Numbered from the stretch's first letter, positions 1 through 13,993 are shown. The stretch: 64,000 nt of DNA from Cannabis sativa (GCF_029168945.1 NC_083605.1:75596969-75660968); one strand, 5' to 3'. The notes: generated by a model not told the origin, from the sequence alone. Made by a program: numbers and translations.

Positions 1-3000
1 ACTATTTTCTAAAAAAGACGTTCATTTCTTAAAATATTCCATGTTAAGTGAAAACATATCAAATTAGATTGTAATTGTGTTCCGTTTTGAATAGTAAAAA
101 AAACACAAATAAACTAATAAAGTGGTTGAACTATAATTTTATTAACACCTAAATTATTATCTAAAATTTCTAGCAAATTTACACATATGTAATACAACAT
201 GCTTTAAAACCATCATAAAAATTTTAAAGTAATATTTGAAATGGAAACTTACTAGGGCATTAAGGGCACCAGCTTTGAAATGATGAAGTGATGTTCTTCT
301 TTTCTCTCTTGCAACATAAATCAAATTTGGCATTACATCACCTCTAATATCTTTATCTTTACTTCCATGCAATATAACCTGTTAATTAATTAAATAGTAA
401 TTCATAAAATTAATTCTAATTAATCATAAATTTTCATTATTACTTGGTAAAAAAATACCAATAATATATTATTAGATGACCTGGATGACCGTAGGATGAT
501 CTTGGCGAGTAAATCCGTCCGTCCATTTTTTGAAAGCTTTTCGTTCATCTTCTCCAGTGATGTTCTCATCGCAAACTTTTCCCATTTCAACAGCATTTTC
601 AACTCTCACTTTCATGCTTTCATACATGGTCTACACAATATTATTTTATTATATAAATATCATTTATAAATTATACTATTTTTATCAATGTAAATTTAAT
701 TTATTTTGTTTGAAAGTAATATAGATAAAAAGATACATTACAATTAACACAAAAGAATGTAAAAAAATATATATGAGTAAATTTAAAAATTAATTTATTT
801 TTTTTATTTGAAATTATGATGTATATTTAAATAAATGTAAATTTAATATTTAAAAATATCTATAAATTTAGCACCACCATGAGATGCATATATACCAATT
901 CAAATTTATGATTTCATACTAAATTGGAAGTACAATCTTGATATTTTAAGTGTAATGATATGTGCCCATCCATATGTTTTACACCAAAATTTTACATAGC
1001 TTACAAAATCATTTAACCCATCATAATTATTGAAGAAGACTTTCTTTTTGCTTAAATAATTGAAGAAGAGTTTCACTAAAAAAGAAGGTAACTTGCCATG
1101 TAATTAGTAAATATGTAATGCTTAATAGATGTAAAAGTATATCTACTCAATACTAAAGAAAATTATCATATTACAATTTAATAATATATTGTAAGGTATG
1201 TGTATAGTACACTTCTTTAAAGGGTTAATTTAGTAGATTTATGATCAATTTAGGTATCTTAAAGAGTTTTTAATTTTTTTTTTTTTTAATAATCGTGTAT
1301 GTTATACTTAATTAAAATTCCTTGTAAATTTTTGGATTTTTCTTTTACGTGTGGTAAGTAATTATTTAAATTTTATTTTTTGTACTGTAAATTATTCAGA
1401 ATTTTCTTAAAATTTATAGCTAATCCTAAATAATTACAACGTGGGATTATAAAAAACAAATAAACTAAAAAGCTTTCTAAATACCAAAAGAGAGGGACTA
1501 CAAAAACACCTAATAAAAAATTTACAATATTTTAATCTAGTAACTAAATTATAAAATTGACTATCAAATCTCATGGTGACCAAAGTAGGCTAAGTTATTA
1601 ATAAAATAAATTATTAAATTATGTCAAGTTGACTATATAAAAAAATTGAGAGAAAAGTCCAAAAAGGCTTGACTGTCTCTAGAAAATGTTAGATTATTGC
1701 AAGTTTTGGTTGAAATTATTGGCTGACACAAGTCTCCATGATGCCACCAACCCACTCTATTGGTCTCCTATGCCATAAACAAACCAATCCCAATCACACT
1801 CTCACTCACCACTCTTTATTCTTTAATTAGGGATGTACATTTTCTTATGGAGATAATCTCGTGGGAACTCGGCCCTAATAGAGCGCGAATTTCTATTTAA
1901 ATGGAGAACGAGATAGGGACAGAGATTATTTTTCATCCCCAAATATTAAACAGGGCAGAAACAAGGAAAACACGGAAATATTTTATATTTTATAATATGT
2001 GTTTGTATTTTTTAATATATTAGTATTATTTTTATAATTTTTTAAGTTATGCTTTTGTATAATGAGTAGTATATTGAATAATAAATAATGTGTATAATAA
2101 TTAATATGTTGAATAATAATAGTTAGAGGACATCCATTTAGGTAAGCTATAATACTCATTTATTAAAAATAGAGAAGAGAAAGATAAAAAAAAATGTCAA
2201 AAATTGCTGGAGCTATTTTAGCTCAAATTTTAAAGAATGCTACAATGTTTCTTTACATAATATGTTATTCATATCTAATTATTGTTTATTTTATATGTAT
2301 TAAAAAGTAATTTTAAATAATTGTAAGGAAAATATAAAGAAACTAGTGTATGATGTAATGTAAAAGTTTGAACTAAAATAAAAAAAAAAAAAGTAGAGTT
2401 TTAGCGAATGATCTTATAATATACAAGTAAATATTTTAATTTATAATTTTTTAAATATTTAATGAGTATTCTTATTAGACGTGTCACTTTATAATTAGTT
2501 AGTTTCTTTAAAAATTATTATATTAAATTATATAAAACTCAAATCCGATATTTTATTTATACTAATAGCAATATTTATACTAAACACTATCAGTACTTTT
2601 TAACATTTCTCTAATAATTAAATATTCGCACACACAAATTTAACACCAATAACAAGAGATCTATAATTGAAATTATTTTGGAAACAAATATGTATAAAAT
2701 TTGTGTATAATTTATATGTTAGAGATGTGTAAATATATGTTTGTATGTGCACATAAATTACCCTTAGCTTATTCATTTAAATATAAATATTAAATTTAAA
2801 GATAAAAAAAAAAACCACAACTAATAATCTTTTTATTTAAAATTATATATATTTTCAGATATCATAAAATAAATTTAGGTGTAAATTATACATGCATATA
2901 TATATATATAATTACTTTTGAATTAAAAAAATATAAATTATTATTGATTCCATGTACAACAAATAATTATCATAAGTAACATTTTTGTTTTCTAATTTTT

Positions 3001-4107
3001 AAATCACAAAATAAAAGTAAAACTTTTATTTTTAAAAATTTTTCTTTTGAAAAACAAAAATGCGTTCTGTAACCACTTTGTTTTTTAATTTTAAAAACAG
3101 AAAACAAAAGTGTGTTCTGTAAAATTCATTTTCATTTTTCATTTTTTTATTTTATTTACGTCAGGTCTAGGTCCAGGGTTAGATTTGGGTTCAAATCAGA
3201 GGACGGGTTCAGCGCTAGGACGGTGGGGGGATTTGGGTCCGGGTCATGATCGAAGTCCAAGATATTGATTAAGAAAAAAAAAACTGTTTAAAAAAATATT
3301 GAAAGTGATTTTTTTTTTTAAAAAAATTTTGATTCTCAATTAAAAAATTGAAAAGTAAAAACAGTTTTATAGAACATATTTTTGAAAAAATATTTTCACT
3401 TTTTCAATTTTAAAAATAAAAAACTAATTAAAAAAGTGTTACCAAACGATACCTTTGTTAATTAAAAAAAAAATTAATTTCAGAGTAATAAATAATATTA
3501 CCTTAATCTTCTCAATATCAGAAGTTGAAGAAGAAGAAAGATTAGCATTGGAAGAAGCAAAGTAAGCCTCGGGACACCTCTCAACGACGTCGTTTTCTCT
3601 ACAAAACGGCAACCAATGAGCACCGAACTTAGCAGCTTCAATCAACCCAAACAGACTCAAATCTGACCCACCGTCATCGGAAACATAAACGGAGACTTTC
3701 CCCGCCGGATAATCAAAACCCATAACCGAAAGCACAGTGTTCACCACGTTCATCGGCGGTTCCTTGTACGGATCCGCCGTACAAACGAACACATCGATCG
3801 CCGGTAACTCTTTCTCCGATTCTTTACTGATATTTTGGGGAAACTCATTACGGTGGATTGGTTTCATTCGAAACGACTGCGTTGTGAGCCATATTAGGAA
3901 TAAAACGACGTCGGATAGGAATAAGGCTGAGGAGATTTTGGTATTTTTAGTTGTGAAGAGTGATGATAGTGTTACAGTGTGGTGATATAGTAATGTCACC
4001 GCAGCTGTGGCGTAAACCACCGCAAATATTCGGTTTGGGATTGTGAGTCGGGAAAGTTCCGGCTTGTGGAGTGGTTTGGTACTAAAACGACGTCGTAGAG
4101 TCTCCAT
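1..4107 (-). CDS. CslG: Cellulose synthase-like protein G, copy A (5' part, gene continues beyond left edge)
   Basis: Membrane-bound family 2 glycosyltransferase of the CslG clade. I see three exons: 4107-3502, 630-481 and 378-253 (202, 50 and 42 codons), all joined in phase 0 with GT-AG introns. Exon 1 has two predicted N-terminal membrane segments, the substrate-binding DDGGSD motif and the family signature FVCTADPYKEPP. Exon 2 encodes YESMKVRVEN...RQDHPTVIQ and exon 3 the MPNLIYVAREK...HHFKAGALNAL block. Exons 4-6, with the catalytic DCD, the ED and the QxxRW motif, should lie left of position 1. Exon sizes equal those of the complete copy B downstream, and no stop or frameshift is seen. 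Known for the family: CslG-type enzymes include ER-located glucuronosyltransferases of triterpene saponins, but the substrate here cannot be read from sequence. Start chosen at the first ATG, in the same context as copy B. Confidence 0.9.
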
Positions 4108-4158
4108 TTTTAATTTTTTGTTTTTGTATAATAATTAAAGGAGGATTTTGTGTTGTTG

Positions 4159-4167
4159 TATATATAA
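4159..4167 (-). promoter_or_regulatory. Probable TATA box of CslG copy A
   Basis: A TTATATATA stretch lies about 50 bases upstream of the copy A ATG on the minus strand, in the place where a plant TATA box with a short leader would sit. In AT-rich DNA such a match is weak evidence by itself. The complete copy B has a similar TATA stretch at a similar distance. Confidence 0.4.
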
Positions 4168-5524
4168 GAAGATTTTATATTTTTGGTAAGCGTGTGAGAG
4201 TGTGAATTACTCACGTGTGAGATCATTGGATTCTAATTATATTAAAAGGAGTATTCTAAATTCAATATATATAGTTGACCGACAGTCAAATCTTGTCATG
4301 TGAATTTTGAGTGAGAGAGGAATATTTATTATAGAGCATTTTTAGGATACTTATGGTGTTTAATATTAGGATGAAATATTGTATTAACGATTTTTTATAA
4401 TATTTATTAAAATAAAATAAATAATTTCTGATATTGAATTACATCAATAACGATATTTTTCTTTGTTATATAGAAAATGCTAAGAACACTTTCTCAATTA
4501 TCTTATATCGATGTCACTTTTAAGTCGTGTTAAGTATCACTAATATCTTAATAATAATTTTTACAAAACTATATATGTACATAAAAAAGAATTGCTAAAA
4601 AATATTATTGGTGTTTATTATTGTTCTCAGTGTCATACTGTTATTAGTGTAACTAAGTACATCGGGTTCTATATAATTTAAGAAAATAATTTTTAGAAAA
4701 TATTGTTGGTGCCACCTATAGAAAATACTTGACACCACTAGTGCCGAATAGCAATGTTCTACACGATATAATATAAGTTATTGTAATAATTTTTAAATAT
4801 GTGTAAATTTTTCAGCAGCAAATATTTTTACATAGTTATTTTATTGCACATAAATTTTTACATAATTTTTTTATGTAATTATTTTGTTACAATGTTCAGT
4901 TTTTTTATTGTTATCATTTCAGAGACTAATGCTGCATTCAATGTGTAAAGGTTAAAACTTTTGCTGCTAAAAATGAACTAAATAGGAATTTTTACCAAAA
5001 AAAATTACAAAAAAAATTAAGTGCAACAAAATAAACCATATAAGAATTTTCATCACTTAGAAATATACACAAGGATCTAAATGCAAAAAGTGAACTACAA
5101 AATAACTTTTTACCATAAATTTCCCCATATCCAATAATAAAATTGACTCAATTAAAATATAGATATATATTAGGTTAATTATTTTTTTTTTCTTTCTTTA
5201 ATTTTTTCTTTTGTTTTTAATTTTTGTTTTTTTTTTTAAAAAAAAGGATAAGTAATCTTCTTGTTACTCCAATTCGCCTGACAAAAAGTGGCATTTATCA
5301 TTATAATACAACCCTCAAATCTCAATGATATCATATAATAATTATTTACACTGAAAATTTTGACTTTAACTAAGAAATAATACAAATGCATATGTGATAT
5401 GTCCAATAATAAATAATTATCCAAATGAAACCATTTCATACATCTCCTCAATTATTATTTCCAAAAAAAAAAAAACAACAACAACAACAAAAGAAAAAAT
5501 AACTATTAAAACCAACTATTCAAC
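4168..5524. other. Spacer between the CslG copies, no gene seen
   Basis: No coding potential is visible. The segment about 4580-4785 carries a copy, in reverse orientation, of a short AT-rich repeat that recurs around the CslG pair (other copies near 2460-2620, 6181-6350, 9745-9955 and 11700-11890). The stretch just left of the copy B stop should include its 3' UTR. Confidence 0.5.
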
Positions 5525-8500
5525 TCATCTCAAAGCAAGAAAACCAACTATGAGGAGAGAAGTGGCTAACACTATTGAAACCAAAGTAGTTTTGGTAGGA
5601 ATACCTCCTTTATTAGTCTCCAAAAATATGGCACCATAAATAGGTTGACAATTCACCACCACAAAGGCCGCTAAAATCACTTGCATGAAAAATTGTTCAA
5701 AACCATATTTGCTCCCCGAAATGGCAAGTTTGAGGCCCCAAATTAGTGCGGCCAAGTTGATTATTGCAACTGTTGTTAATGTCACGAACATTGGTGAATG
5801 GATCCCAAATTCAAACGCTCCTTGTTTGTATCTTTTGCTTCGTTCAACTTCAGCTACTTTACTTGTTAAAGCAAAACCTGAAGAAGAAATACCTAAACAT
5901 TTCAACGAGTATTCTATTGTACCAAACAAGCCACAAGTGAGTGCCCTTATCATCCACATTCTTTGATCATTCCACCATTTTTGGAATGTTCCTCCTTCTA
6001 TGACAAATTCCATGAGGTCTTGCCCATATGCTCCGAACACAAGAAAAAGGTACAAAATAAACAATGGTTCTGAAATCTACAAAATAAAGTGAAAGCATTT
6101 TAGTATTGAAGAATAATTACTCAATTTGGCATAAATACTCTTTTCAGATTAGGATTAGTAATAAGCACACAAATAAAATAAGAGTATTGTTATTGGGTAT
6201 CAGTGATACTTAGTACCTGGTAGACATGTTGTTTTGTAATTAATTAGTGATATTTCTTAAAAATTATATGTGACTCGATACTTAATTGCACTAATAACGA
6301 TATTGACACGTATGAAGATACTAGACTTCACAAATGTCTTTAAGCATTCTCATAAAAGAATGATGAAGAAGAATCTAATAAATTTTTAGAAAAATACATG
6401 AATAATCTTTAATCGGATAAAGATGAATAATAAAAGTTTTTGAACACTGTTATGAGGTAATATTTTATGACCTGATAATTAATTGTACTAATAACAATAT
6501 ATAACTTCAGATAATGTTAAACACTCTATTATTGCCCTTTAACAATTCTCAAAAGGTATTTAGAATATTATAATATCCAATCAAATGGGGTTTTTTTTCA
6601 CAAATTCTTTGAGCCTCTAAACAAGTGGGGAATTTGATAATTAGTGTAAGCAAGAATAATTACCTTTGGGAAGATAGGGAGTCCATTGAGAAGAGCTAGT
6701 TGAGGTAGGAAAGCATAAATGGCAACTGGAATGGACCAAATGGGCCATAAAGAATAATGACCATAAGTGAAGCCCATTACAAGGCCCATAAAGTGAGTAC
6801 CAAAGGTAAATGGAGAATATTTAGAGAAAGTAACTTCAAGTAAACCTATGGCCCATCTTTTTTGTTGGTTCAACACATCAACTAGGCTTATTGGGAAATC
6901 ACCATAAAATGCTGCCTTAACTGGATTGCAAAGAATGGCTTTCCAACCCTCACATTGAAGACGATAGCCTGTGTAGAAGTCCTCCACTAATGATCCATAT
7001 CTTACACCCATCTATATATTCATATACATTTCATTACAAATTAATTAGCTCATAATCTCAAATTAATTAGAGTAATGTTATATGCATATAATCACTAATC
7101 AAAATTGATATGATTATGATGATAATGATGATATATAGCACTTGAAATTTTATGATTACACTTGTGATAAAAATAAAGAATATTAATTAAATATGAAAAT
7201 TTATAATATATATACATATTAAAAAAAAAAAGTTTTTTCATTTTTACATTTCAAAGCAATTTTTTTTTTTTTTTTTTTGTATTTTTACGAAAATCTACAT
7301 AGCAACACAAATAGCAACTTAAATCGCTACTCAAATATACATAACATAGAAACTTCTAGAGTAACAAAAAAAAAATAGTATATAGAGTGATTTCTTAAAA
7401 CAAAAACTATTAAAAAATCATATTCTTAAAAATCACCTTTATATTTTTCAAAATAAATATCTATAAACATGAATTTAACCTAAAACTAACAATGTTATTT
7501 TACCATATTTAAAAAAATAAAGTGAAAATACCATAATACTTTTTTATGGAAGAAAAATAACATAATATATAATTTTTTTTTTCTGAAGAAGATACTAACC
7601 TTGTGTCCCCATTGAGTATTGTTTTCATAATTGCAACTAGCAACACAATGAGCCAAATCCATCACTTGTTTAGATTGGATAGAGTTACTGACAACATGAT
7701 TTGGGCCTAATTCAGCCATTTCTGGTAATACCAAGTTTAATGGGCCTCCGAAGAAAGCTCTTCTTCTAAAGAAACATCCAGTTCCCACATAATTTGGGCC
7801 TGAAAGCCCATCCATTCCTATGGCATTAATAAAGAACAATCTTTTGACCTCACAAGCATAGGTATCATTCTTATTGATTCCATAAAATCTTTGAGGAAAT
7901 TGAATATACCCAAGTTTAGATTCTAATTTAGAATCTAATAAATAGCACAAAACTCTTAATGGTGTTTGGGGATCATTTGAGTACGTGTCACAATCAAGGG
8001 TCAAGATTATTGGTGCATTCGTCATCGTGGCCGATACTCGAATCTAAAATAAATATATTAATTAAAATTATTATATCAGCGAGATTTAATTAAATTAAAA
8101 AAGTAATAATTATAATATTTTTTATTTTAAAAATATATGTCGAAACATATATATTAACAAAAAAAATTGAATTTTTTGAACGCGTATAGTAAATTAAAAT
8201 ATCAGTAATACTATTATTAATAAATATTGTATAAAAATAACGTTGTAACTATAAAGAATACTGTTGAATTAATGAAAATTTAAATAAGAGATTAATAAAA
8301 AATTTAATTGAGAATTAACTAATAAAATTATTGAAAAATGGTGATGAAAGTACTTACAAGGACATTAAGGGCACCAGCTTTGAAATTATGGTTGGAAGTC
8401 TTGCTCTTTTCTCTAGAGATGTATACAAGGTTTGGCATTATATGACCTTTTATGTCTTTGTCTTTGTTGTTATCCAATATAACCTATATCATTACTTAGC

Positions 8501-11500
8501 ACATAAGTATATTAATTAATGAAATACTCAAACATAATTAATTACTTCTACTATAAAGGTAATGATCAAAATTAATGGTTTGATTACATGATGCTATTGT
8601 GCTTATATTTATAATAAAATGAAAAGAGTATTGTTAATTGTGTAATTATTAAGTAGTTTAATTAATAAAATAGTAATTATATAACATAATAATTATTTTT
8701 TATCTCAAAATACTAGGTGTGATTAAATATGAGATGTTAGTTATTTATGAATTTTTAATATTTTATTTGACAAAATAGTTAATAATTATAAAGAAAAATA
8801 ATATCTATTAATAGTTAATATTTTAAAAAAAAAATTAAGTAATTACACTGTAATCACATTCAATTTTTATAAATGACTGAGACATGAAGAGTGTAGCTGG
8901 AACTCTTCAATTGTCTCCAATTACACAATTATTGTATAATTAAATGGTCAAATAAGCATACCAAATTATATAATTGTCGATAATTATATCAAATCCAATT
9001 CCACCATAATTTTCTAAACACACTCTTATATTTACGCAAAATATCAAATCATAATGATGCCTAACATAAAATCTAATAAAGTTGTTTGTTAATCAAGTAA
9101 AAACACGTAGCATCACAATATAATATTTTAAAATGAGAAGAGATAGATTATATTTTTTTTTTCTTATTAGTTAATTTGATTAAAAGATTAATTATAAGAT
9201 CTAACGAGCAACAGTCGTTCCCTGTATTGTTGATGCCCTAATAAATTAATTAGTTAGCAATTCTCAAATAAAAACCAATATTATTAATAAATTATATATG
9301 ACCTGGATGACCGTTGGATGATCTTGTCGCGAGAATCTATCCGTCCATTTATTGAAAGCTTTGTGTTCATCTTCTTTGGTGATGTACTCATCATCAATTT
9401 TTCCTTTCTCAACAACATTTTCTACTCTCACTTTCATACTTTCATACAAAGTCTGCACCCATAATTTGTAATATAGATAATTTTAATTATAAATTAAATA
9501 AATAATAAAATATTAATATTATTGTGTAAGAAATTCACTACTCAAAATGTACTTCAAAATACAAATACTAAAATATACCAGTAGTATTTAGTATTTCTTT
9601 TTAATATTATAATATTATTAGTTCAATTAAGTATTAGATCCTTTATAATTTAAAATAATAATTTTTAGAGAATATCGCTAACTAATAATAGGATACTACC
9701 TTTAGAAAAATGTCAAGTACAACTGATACCCAATGCATAAAATGAAAGAACAATATTGTTATTGGAGACCAGTGATGTCCAATATTTTTTATAGGTGACA
9801 TCTTATAATTTGTTAGTAATATTTTTTAAAACTTATTCTCTTAAGTTATATAAGACCCGATACTTAATTACACCAATAATAATATAACATTAACTAAAAT
9901 ACTAAATATCTACACACCAAAAATATTTTTTAACAATTGTCAAAATGAAACCTCCAATAAATTGGACAGAGATTTCAACTCAAATTCAAGATTTTATTGT
10001 ATGAAAAGGACTAAGTTATTCAATAATATATTGGTTAAGTTATGATATGGATAAATATTGATTATACTAATATACTAAATATATTTAACTATTCGAGATA
10101 AACTTGAATGTCCCAAGATGATAACTCTAAGATAAGGAAACTTATCTCTGTCTTTTGTTTTTTTTTTTATGAAAGGAAAAAATGTTGTCTTCTATCACTA
10201 TATCCAAGATTTCATTTGAGGTTGGGATATTATTTTGTACTCGTAGTAAGGGAAGAGTATTATTTTTAGCACTTAGCTAGATAAATTATATTAAAGAAAA
10301 TTATTTTATATATTATTTTTAATATATTTTTTAAAAGAATTATAATTTAAGATGTTCTAGTAGTTGTTTTGGTAGTTTTTTTTTTTAAGTTATTACATAA
10401 ATTTTTAGGGTAAATACCATTTTGGACCTTCTGTTTTACAAAAGTTACCAATTAGACCATGTGTTTTGTTAAATGATAAAATAGACCCTGTATTTTCTAA
10501 AATAGTACAAATAGGACCCTGAATTGATTTTTTGTCAAAATAAAGTTTAATTATAATCTGATCTAAAAGTGCTATGACAAAACTGTTTACATTTTTTGTA
10601 TCTGTTCGTATTAAGCATTGTCTTCAAGTTGGTTGTATTTAAAAAAAAAGTTGTCAAAAATTAAGTTCAGGGTCCTATTTTTACTATTTTAGAAAATACA
10701 GGGTCCATTTTGTCATTTAATAAAATACAGGGTTCAATCTGTAATTTTTGCAAAACACAGGGTCCAAAATAGTATTTACCCAAATTTTTATTACAGTTTA
10801 GATTATTTTATTAGTTACTACGTGAGTTATTAAATGAATTTTTATAAAAATATAAAAAAAATATTTTAAAATATAAAAATAAAAAATTCTTATATTAATC
10901 CTTTTATAATATAAAAACTTATTTTGTAGTTATAATAAATAATTTATCTGTTTTAAATTTTTTTAGTAGTCCATAGTAAAAAAGTGAAGTTCAAAATAAT
11001 TTATTGCACATATTTAAATGAATAAATAAATAATAATAAATTATAAAAAAATTTCGCCACTATAAATTATTTAATTTTTTTTTTTTTTTTTGTTAAAATG
11101 AAAAATTACTTTAAAATAGACATAGTATCTTTGTTATAAAATAAATATATAATAAAAATCTAAATACCTTCTTTTTTTTATTTGAAATGGATTGACTAAT
11201 AATGTCCAATTTTTAATTAAAAAAAAATAATGTCCAATTTCAAACAAAAACTTAATGTGGACTTGCAAGTTGCAAATAATAGCGATTGATCGTTTGAATA
11301 TAATTAAAAATAATTATTGTTATTCAATTCAATTTTTTATGGTGTTATTTAATTAGATTAATAGCTATTAATGAATAAAAAATTAATACTTATAAATTTT
11401 ATTTGTACCTTGTACTTTAATATTAATAAAAAATAATTCTTAATATTTTCTTAACTATTTTTACATTATATTGTGTTATTTTTAATATTTATTTTGATTT

Positions 11501-13285
11501 ATTTTTTCGAGTGCATGTATAATTTTTTTTTTCTAATAAAAATTTATGTACCATTTTTATTAAAAAAAATATATATACAAAAGAAAAAAAATTAAAAAAT
11601 TAGTGTAAATAAAGAAAATATATTTTGTAAGAAAAAATAAAATTTCTCAAGAACTAATTACAATAATATTGCACAAAGAAATTATAACCACATACAGACA
11701 TACTATATATTAAGAATATTGTTATTTGATACCTATTAACACTAGTTTGATATGTTATTTTATAATTAGTTAACAAATTTTTAATTACTTATATTAAATT
11801 AAAATATATAAAATTGAAGAATAAAATACACCAATATACCACTTGTGCTTAACACCTTAGAGCAAGTGCTATAAATGAAACTCTAATAATAGTATATAAT
11901 ATAATTTAAATTAACATAAAATATAATACCAAATTTTATCCTACAATATATATTTATTTTTTGCTTATTAATATTATTAATAAATTTTATATTTTATTTA
12001 TAAATATAATAAAACCTTTATACATTTTCAATCAAAATTATTGTTCTTGTGGCTTTTCAAAGAATTGATTGCTTGACTTAGTAATTGGCGACGAGTATAT
12101 TATGATTTAATTTTATACACTTAATTTTTTTATTTTTCTTTTTCTGATGACAATACTTTATTAAGTTTAATTTTTTTATATAAATTTAAGACGTCAATAA
12201 AATATTACCATTAAATACTAAATAAACGTCATTATTTATACGTAAAAATTTAACTTCGAATCCAATACAATAATAATTAAGTTGATGTTTAAAGGTGGTA
12301 TCCAACATGCACCTCAAATTTATATATATAAAAAATAAATATAAATAAATTTTGCCCTAAAAAAATTAAATGTAAAAAATCAAAACATAAAAAAATTCAC
12401 TGCAAATATATTTTTAAAATAAAATTAATTTTACCACTAATATATTAGAACCAAATATAATATCTCATCATCCATTACAACAGTTAATATTTCTCACACA
12501 TTAATTATTAGAGTTTCTAATGAAAATAACTTATTATAATATTAATATCTCTAATATAAATTAGCAATATTAATTAATAATAACAATAATAAAAAATATT
12601 TACGACAAAACTTTTCTAATATTTACAATTGTTACACATATAATACAAATAAAAAAAGTAATAGTAAAAGTAATTTATTTTACGATTTTATTACGATCAT
12701 ACTTTTTTTTTTGCCATTAAGTATCAACTAAAAAAAACATATGACGACATATTATTAAACCACATGTTAAATAAACTAAAAAAATTATGTAATCAAGTGT
12801 TTCTGAGCTAAGACTTAACATGCTTAATAGACACTTAATAACTAAAAAAATACTACTGCAATAAAATTGTAAAATAAAATATTTTTATCGTCATTTATTT
12901 TAGGATAAATAGCGGTATAAGTACCCAAAGTTTTAAGTTTGTAAGCGGCATAAACCCAATGTTTATTTTTAGCGACATAAGTACTCAATGTTTGTAAAAC
13001 TGTAATTTTCTTCCAGTTTCGTCAGTACAGACTCTATTTTAAATTTATTAAAAGAATATTTAGAAGTAACTTATACTACATATTTCTATCTAGACCCAAT
13101 GATCTACAATTTTGGATTTTATATTTGTCTTGTTTAAGACAATAATAGAGTCTGTACTAACAAAATTAGAAAAAAAATTACAATTTTATAAATATTAGTA
13201 CTTATACCGCTAAAAATAAACATTAAATTTATGCCACTTAAAAACTTGAAACTTTAAGTAATTATGCCGCTATTTACCTTTTATT

Positions 13286-13322
<37 letters not shown>

Positions 13323-13919
13323 CTTAATCCTGTGAATATCCAAATTAGAAGAAGAAAGATTAGCAGAAGCAAAATAGGCCTCAGGACACCTCTGAACGAC
13401 GTCGTTTTCCACACAAAACGGCAACCAATGAGCAGCGAACTTAGCACCCTCCATCAAACCAAACAGAGTCAAATCAGAGCCACCGTCATCGGAAACATAA
13501 ACGGAAACCTTCTCCGCCGGATAATCGAAACCCATAGCGGAAATCACAGTGTTCACCACGTTCATCGGTGGCTCCTTGTACGGATCCGCCGTACAAACGA
13601 ACACGTCAATCGCCGGAAACTCATTCTCCGACGATTCTTTATTTATATATTGGGGAAACTCTTTACGGTAAATGGGTCTGATTCGAAACGACTGTGACGT
13701 GGCCCAAATGACAGCCAAAACGACGTCGGATAAGAGTAAGGATGTGGAAATGAATAAGTGAGTTTTTGATAGTGTGACAGTGTGGTGATAGAGTAGTGTC
13801 ACCACTGCTGAGGCGTAAAGTAGCGCGAAGATTCGGTTTGGGATTGTGAAACGGGAGAGTTCAGCTTTGTGGAGTGGTGGAGCTTCTGTAGTTCTCAAAC
13901 GACGTCGTAAAGCCTCCAT
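5525..13919 (-). CDS. CslG: Cellulose synthase-like protein G, copy B (complete, six exons)
   Basis: Complete CslG glycosyltransferase, 738 aa, close to the usual length of the family. Exons: 13919-13323, 9452-9303, 8483-8358, 8043-7600, 7011-6664 and 6076-5525; every junction is GT-AG and phase 0. Residues that define the fold are present: DDGGSD at about 144-149, DCD at 308-310, VED ending at D450, and QQKRW at 488-492. Two membrane segments are expected near residues 28-48 and 60-78 and several more in the last exon. The protein should sit in the ER or Golgi membrane with its active site in the cytosol. It is a tandem paralogue of copy A. Intron 1 is about 3.9 kb and contains a MULE-type MITE and a foldback element. 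The first intron starts directly in a (TTA)n microsatellite. The acceptor sugar or triterpene cannot be inferred. Confidence 0.95.
10408..10781. mobile_element. MULE-type MITE with 9-bp target duplication (in CslG intron 1)
   Basis: The element begins GGGTAAATACC and ends with the exact inverse; the two arms remain complementary for roughly 115 bases. It is flanked by a perfect 9-bp direct repeat AAATTTTTA (10399-10407 and 10782-10790), which is the size made by Mutator-like transposases. Each arm is built from units of about 30 bases that share GGACCCTGT or similar. No coding capacity. A copy at 60484-60855 lies in the opposite internal orientation. Confidence 0.9.
12903..13279. mobile_element. 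Foldback MITE next to CslG copy B exon 1
   Basis: Long inverted repeat. The left end reads GGATAAATAGCGGTATAAG and the right end is the near-inverse (…GCCGCTATTTACC). A 9-bp direct repeat TTTATTTTA flanks it (12894-12902 and 13280-13288); the right border is uncertain by one base. The size of the duplication suggests a Mutator-like origin, although the terminal sequence differs from the 10408 family. No coding capacity. Confidence 0.75.
13288..13322. repeat. (TTA)n microsatellite abutting a splice donor
   Basis: About ten TTA/AAT units. On the minus strand the first intron of CslG copy B starts GTATTATTATT, so the donor site runs straight into the repeat. A similar longer tract lies at 43878-43922. 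Confidence 0.9.
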
Positions 13920-13981
13920 TAGAGAACAAAAGAAAATTAAGCTATAATGTTATGAGTGTTTTGTTGCTTTGGAATAGGGTC

Positions 13982-13993
13982 TTATATATATAG
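13982..13993 (-). promoter_or_regulatory. Probable TATA box of CslG copy B
   Basis: CTATATATATAA on the minus strand, about 63 bases upstream of the ATG at 13919. Position and sequence fit a plant TATA box. Confidence 0.45.

Noticed and set aside
1830..1985. A possible hAT-like fragment (GGGATGTACATTTTC and CCCC-rich words)
   Set aside because: No paired ends or target duplication found, so it was not listed as a feature.
3737..3985. 82-codon plus-strand frame
   Set aside because: Antisense of CslG copy A exon 1.
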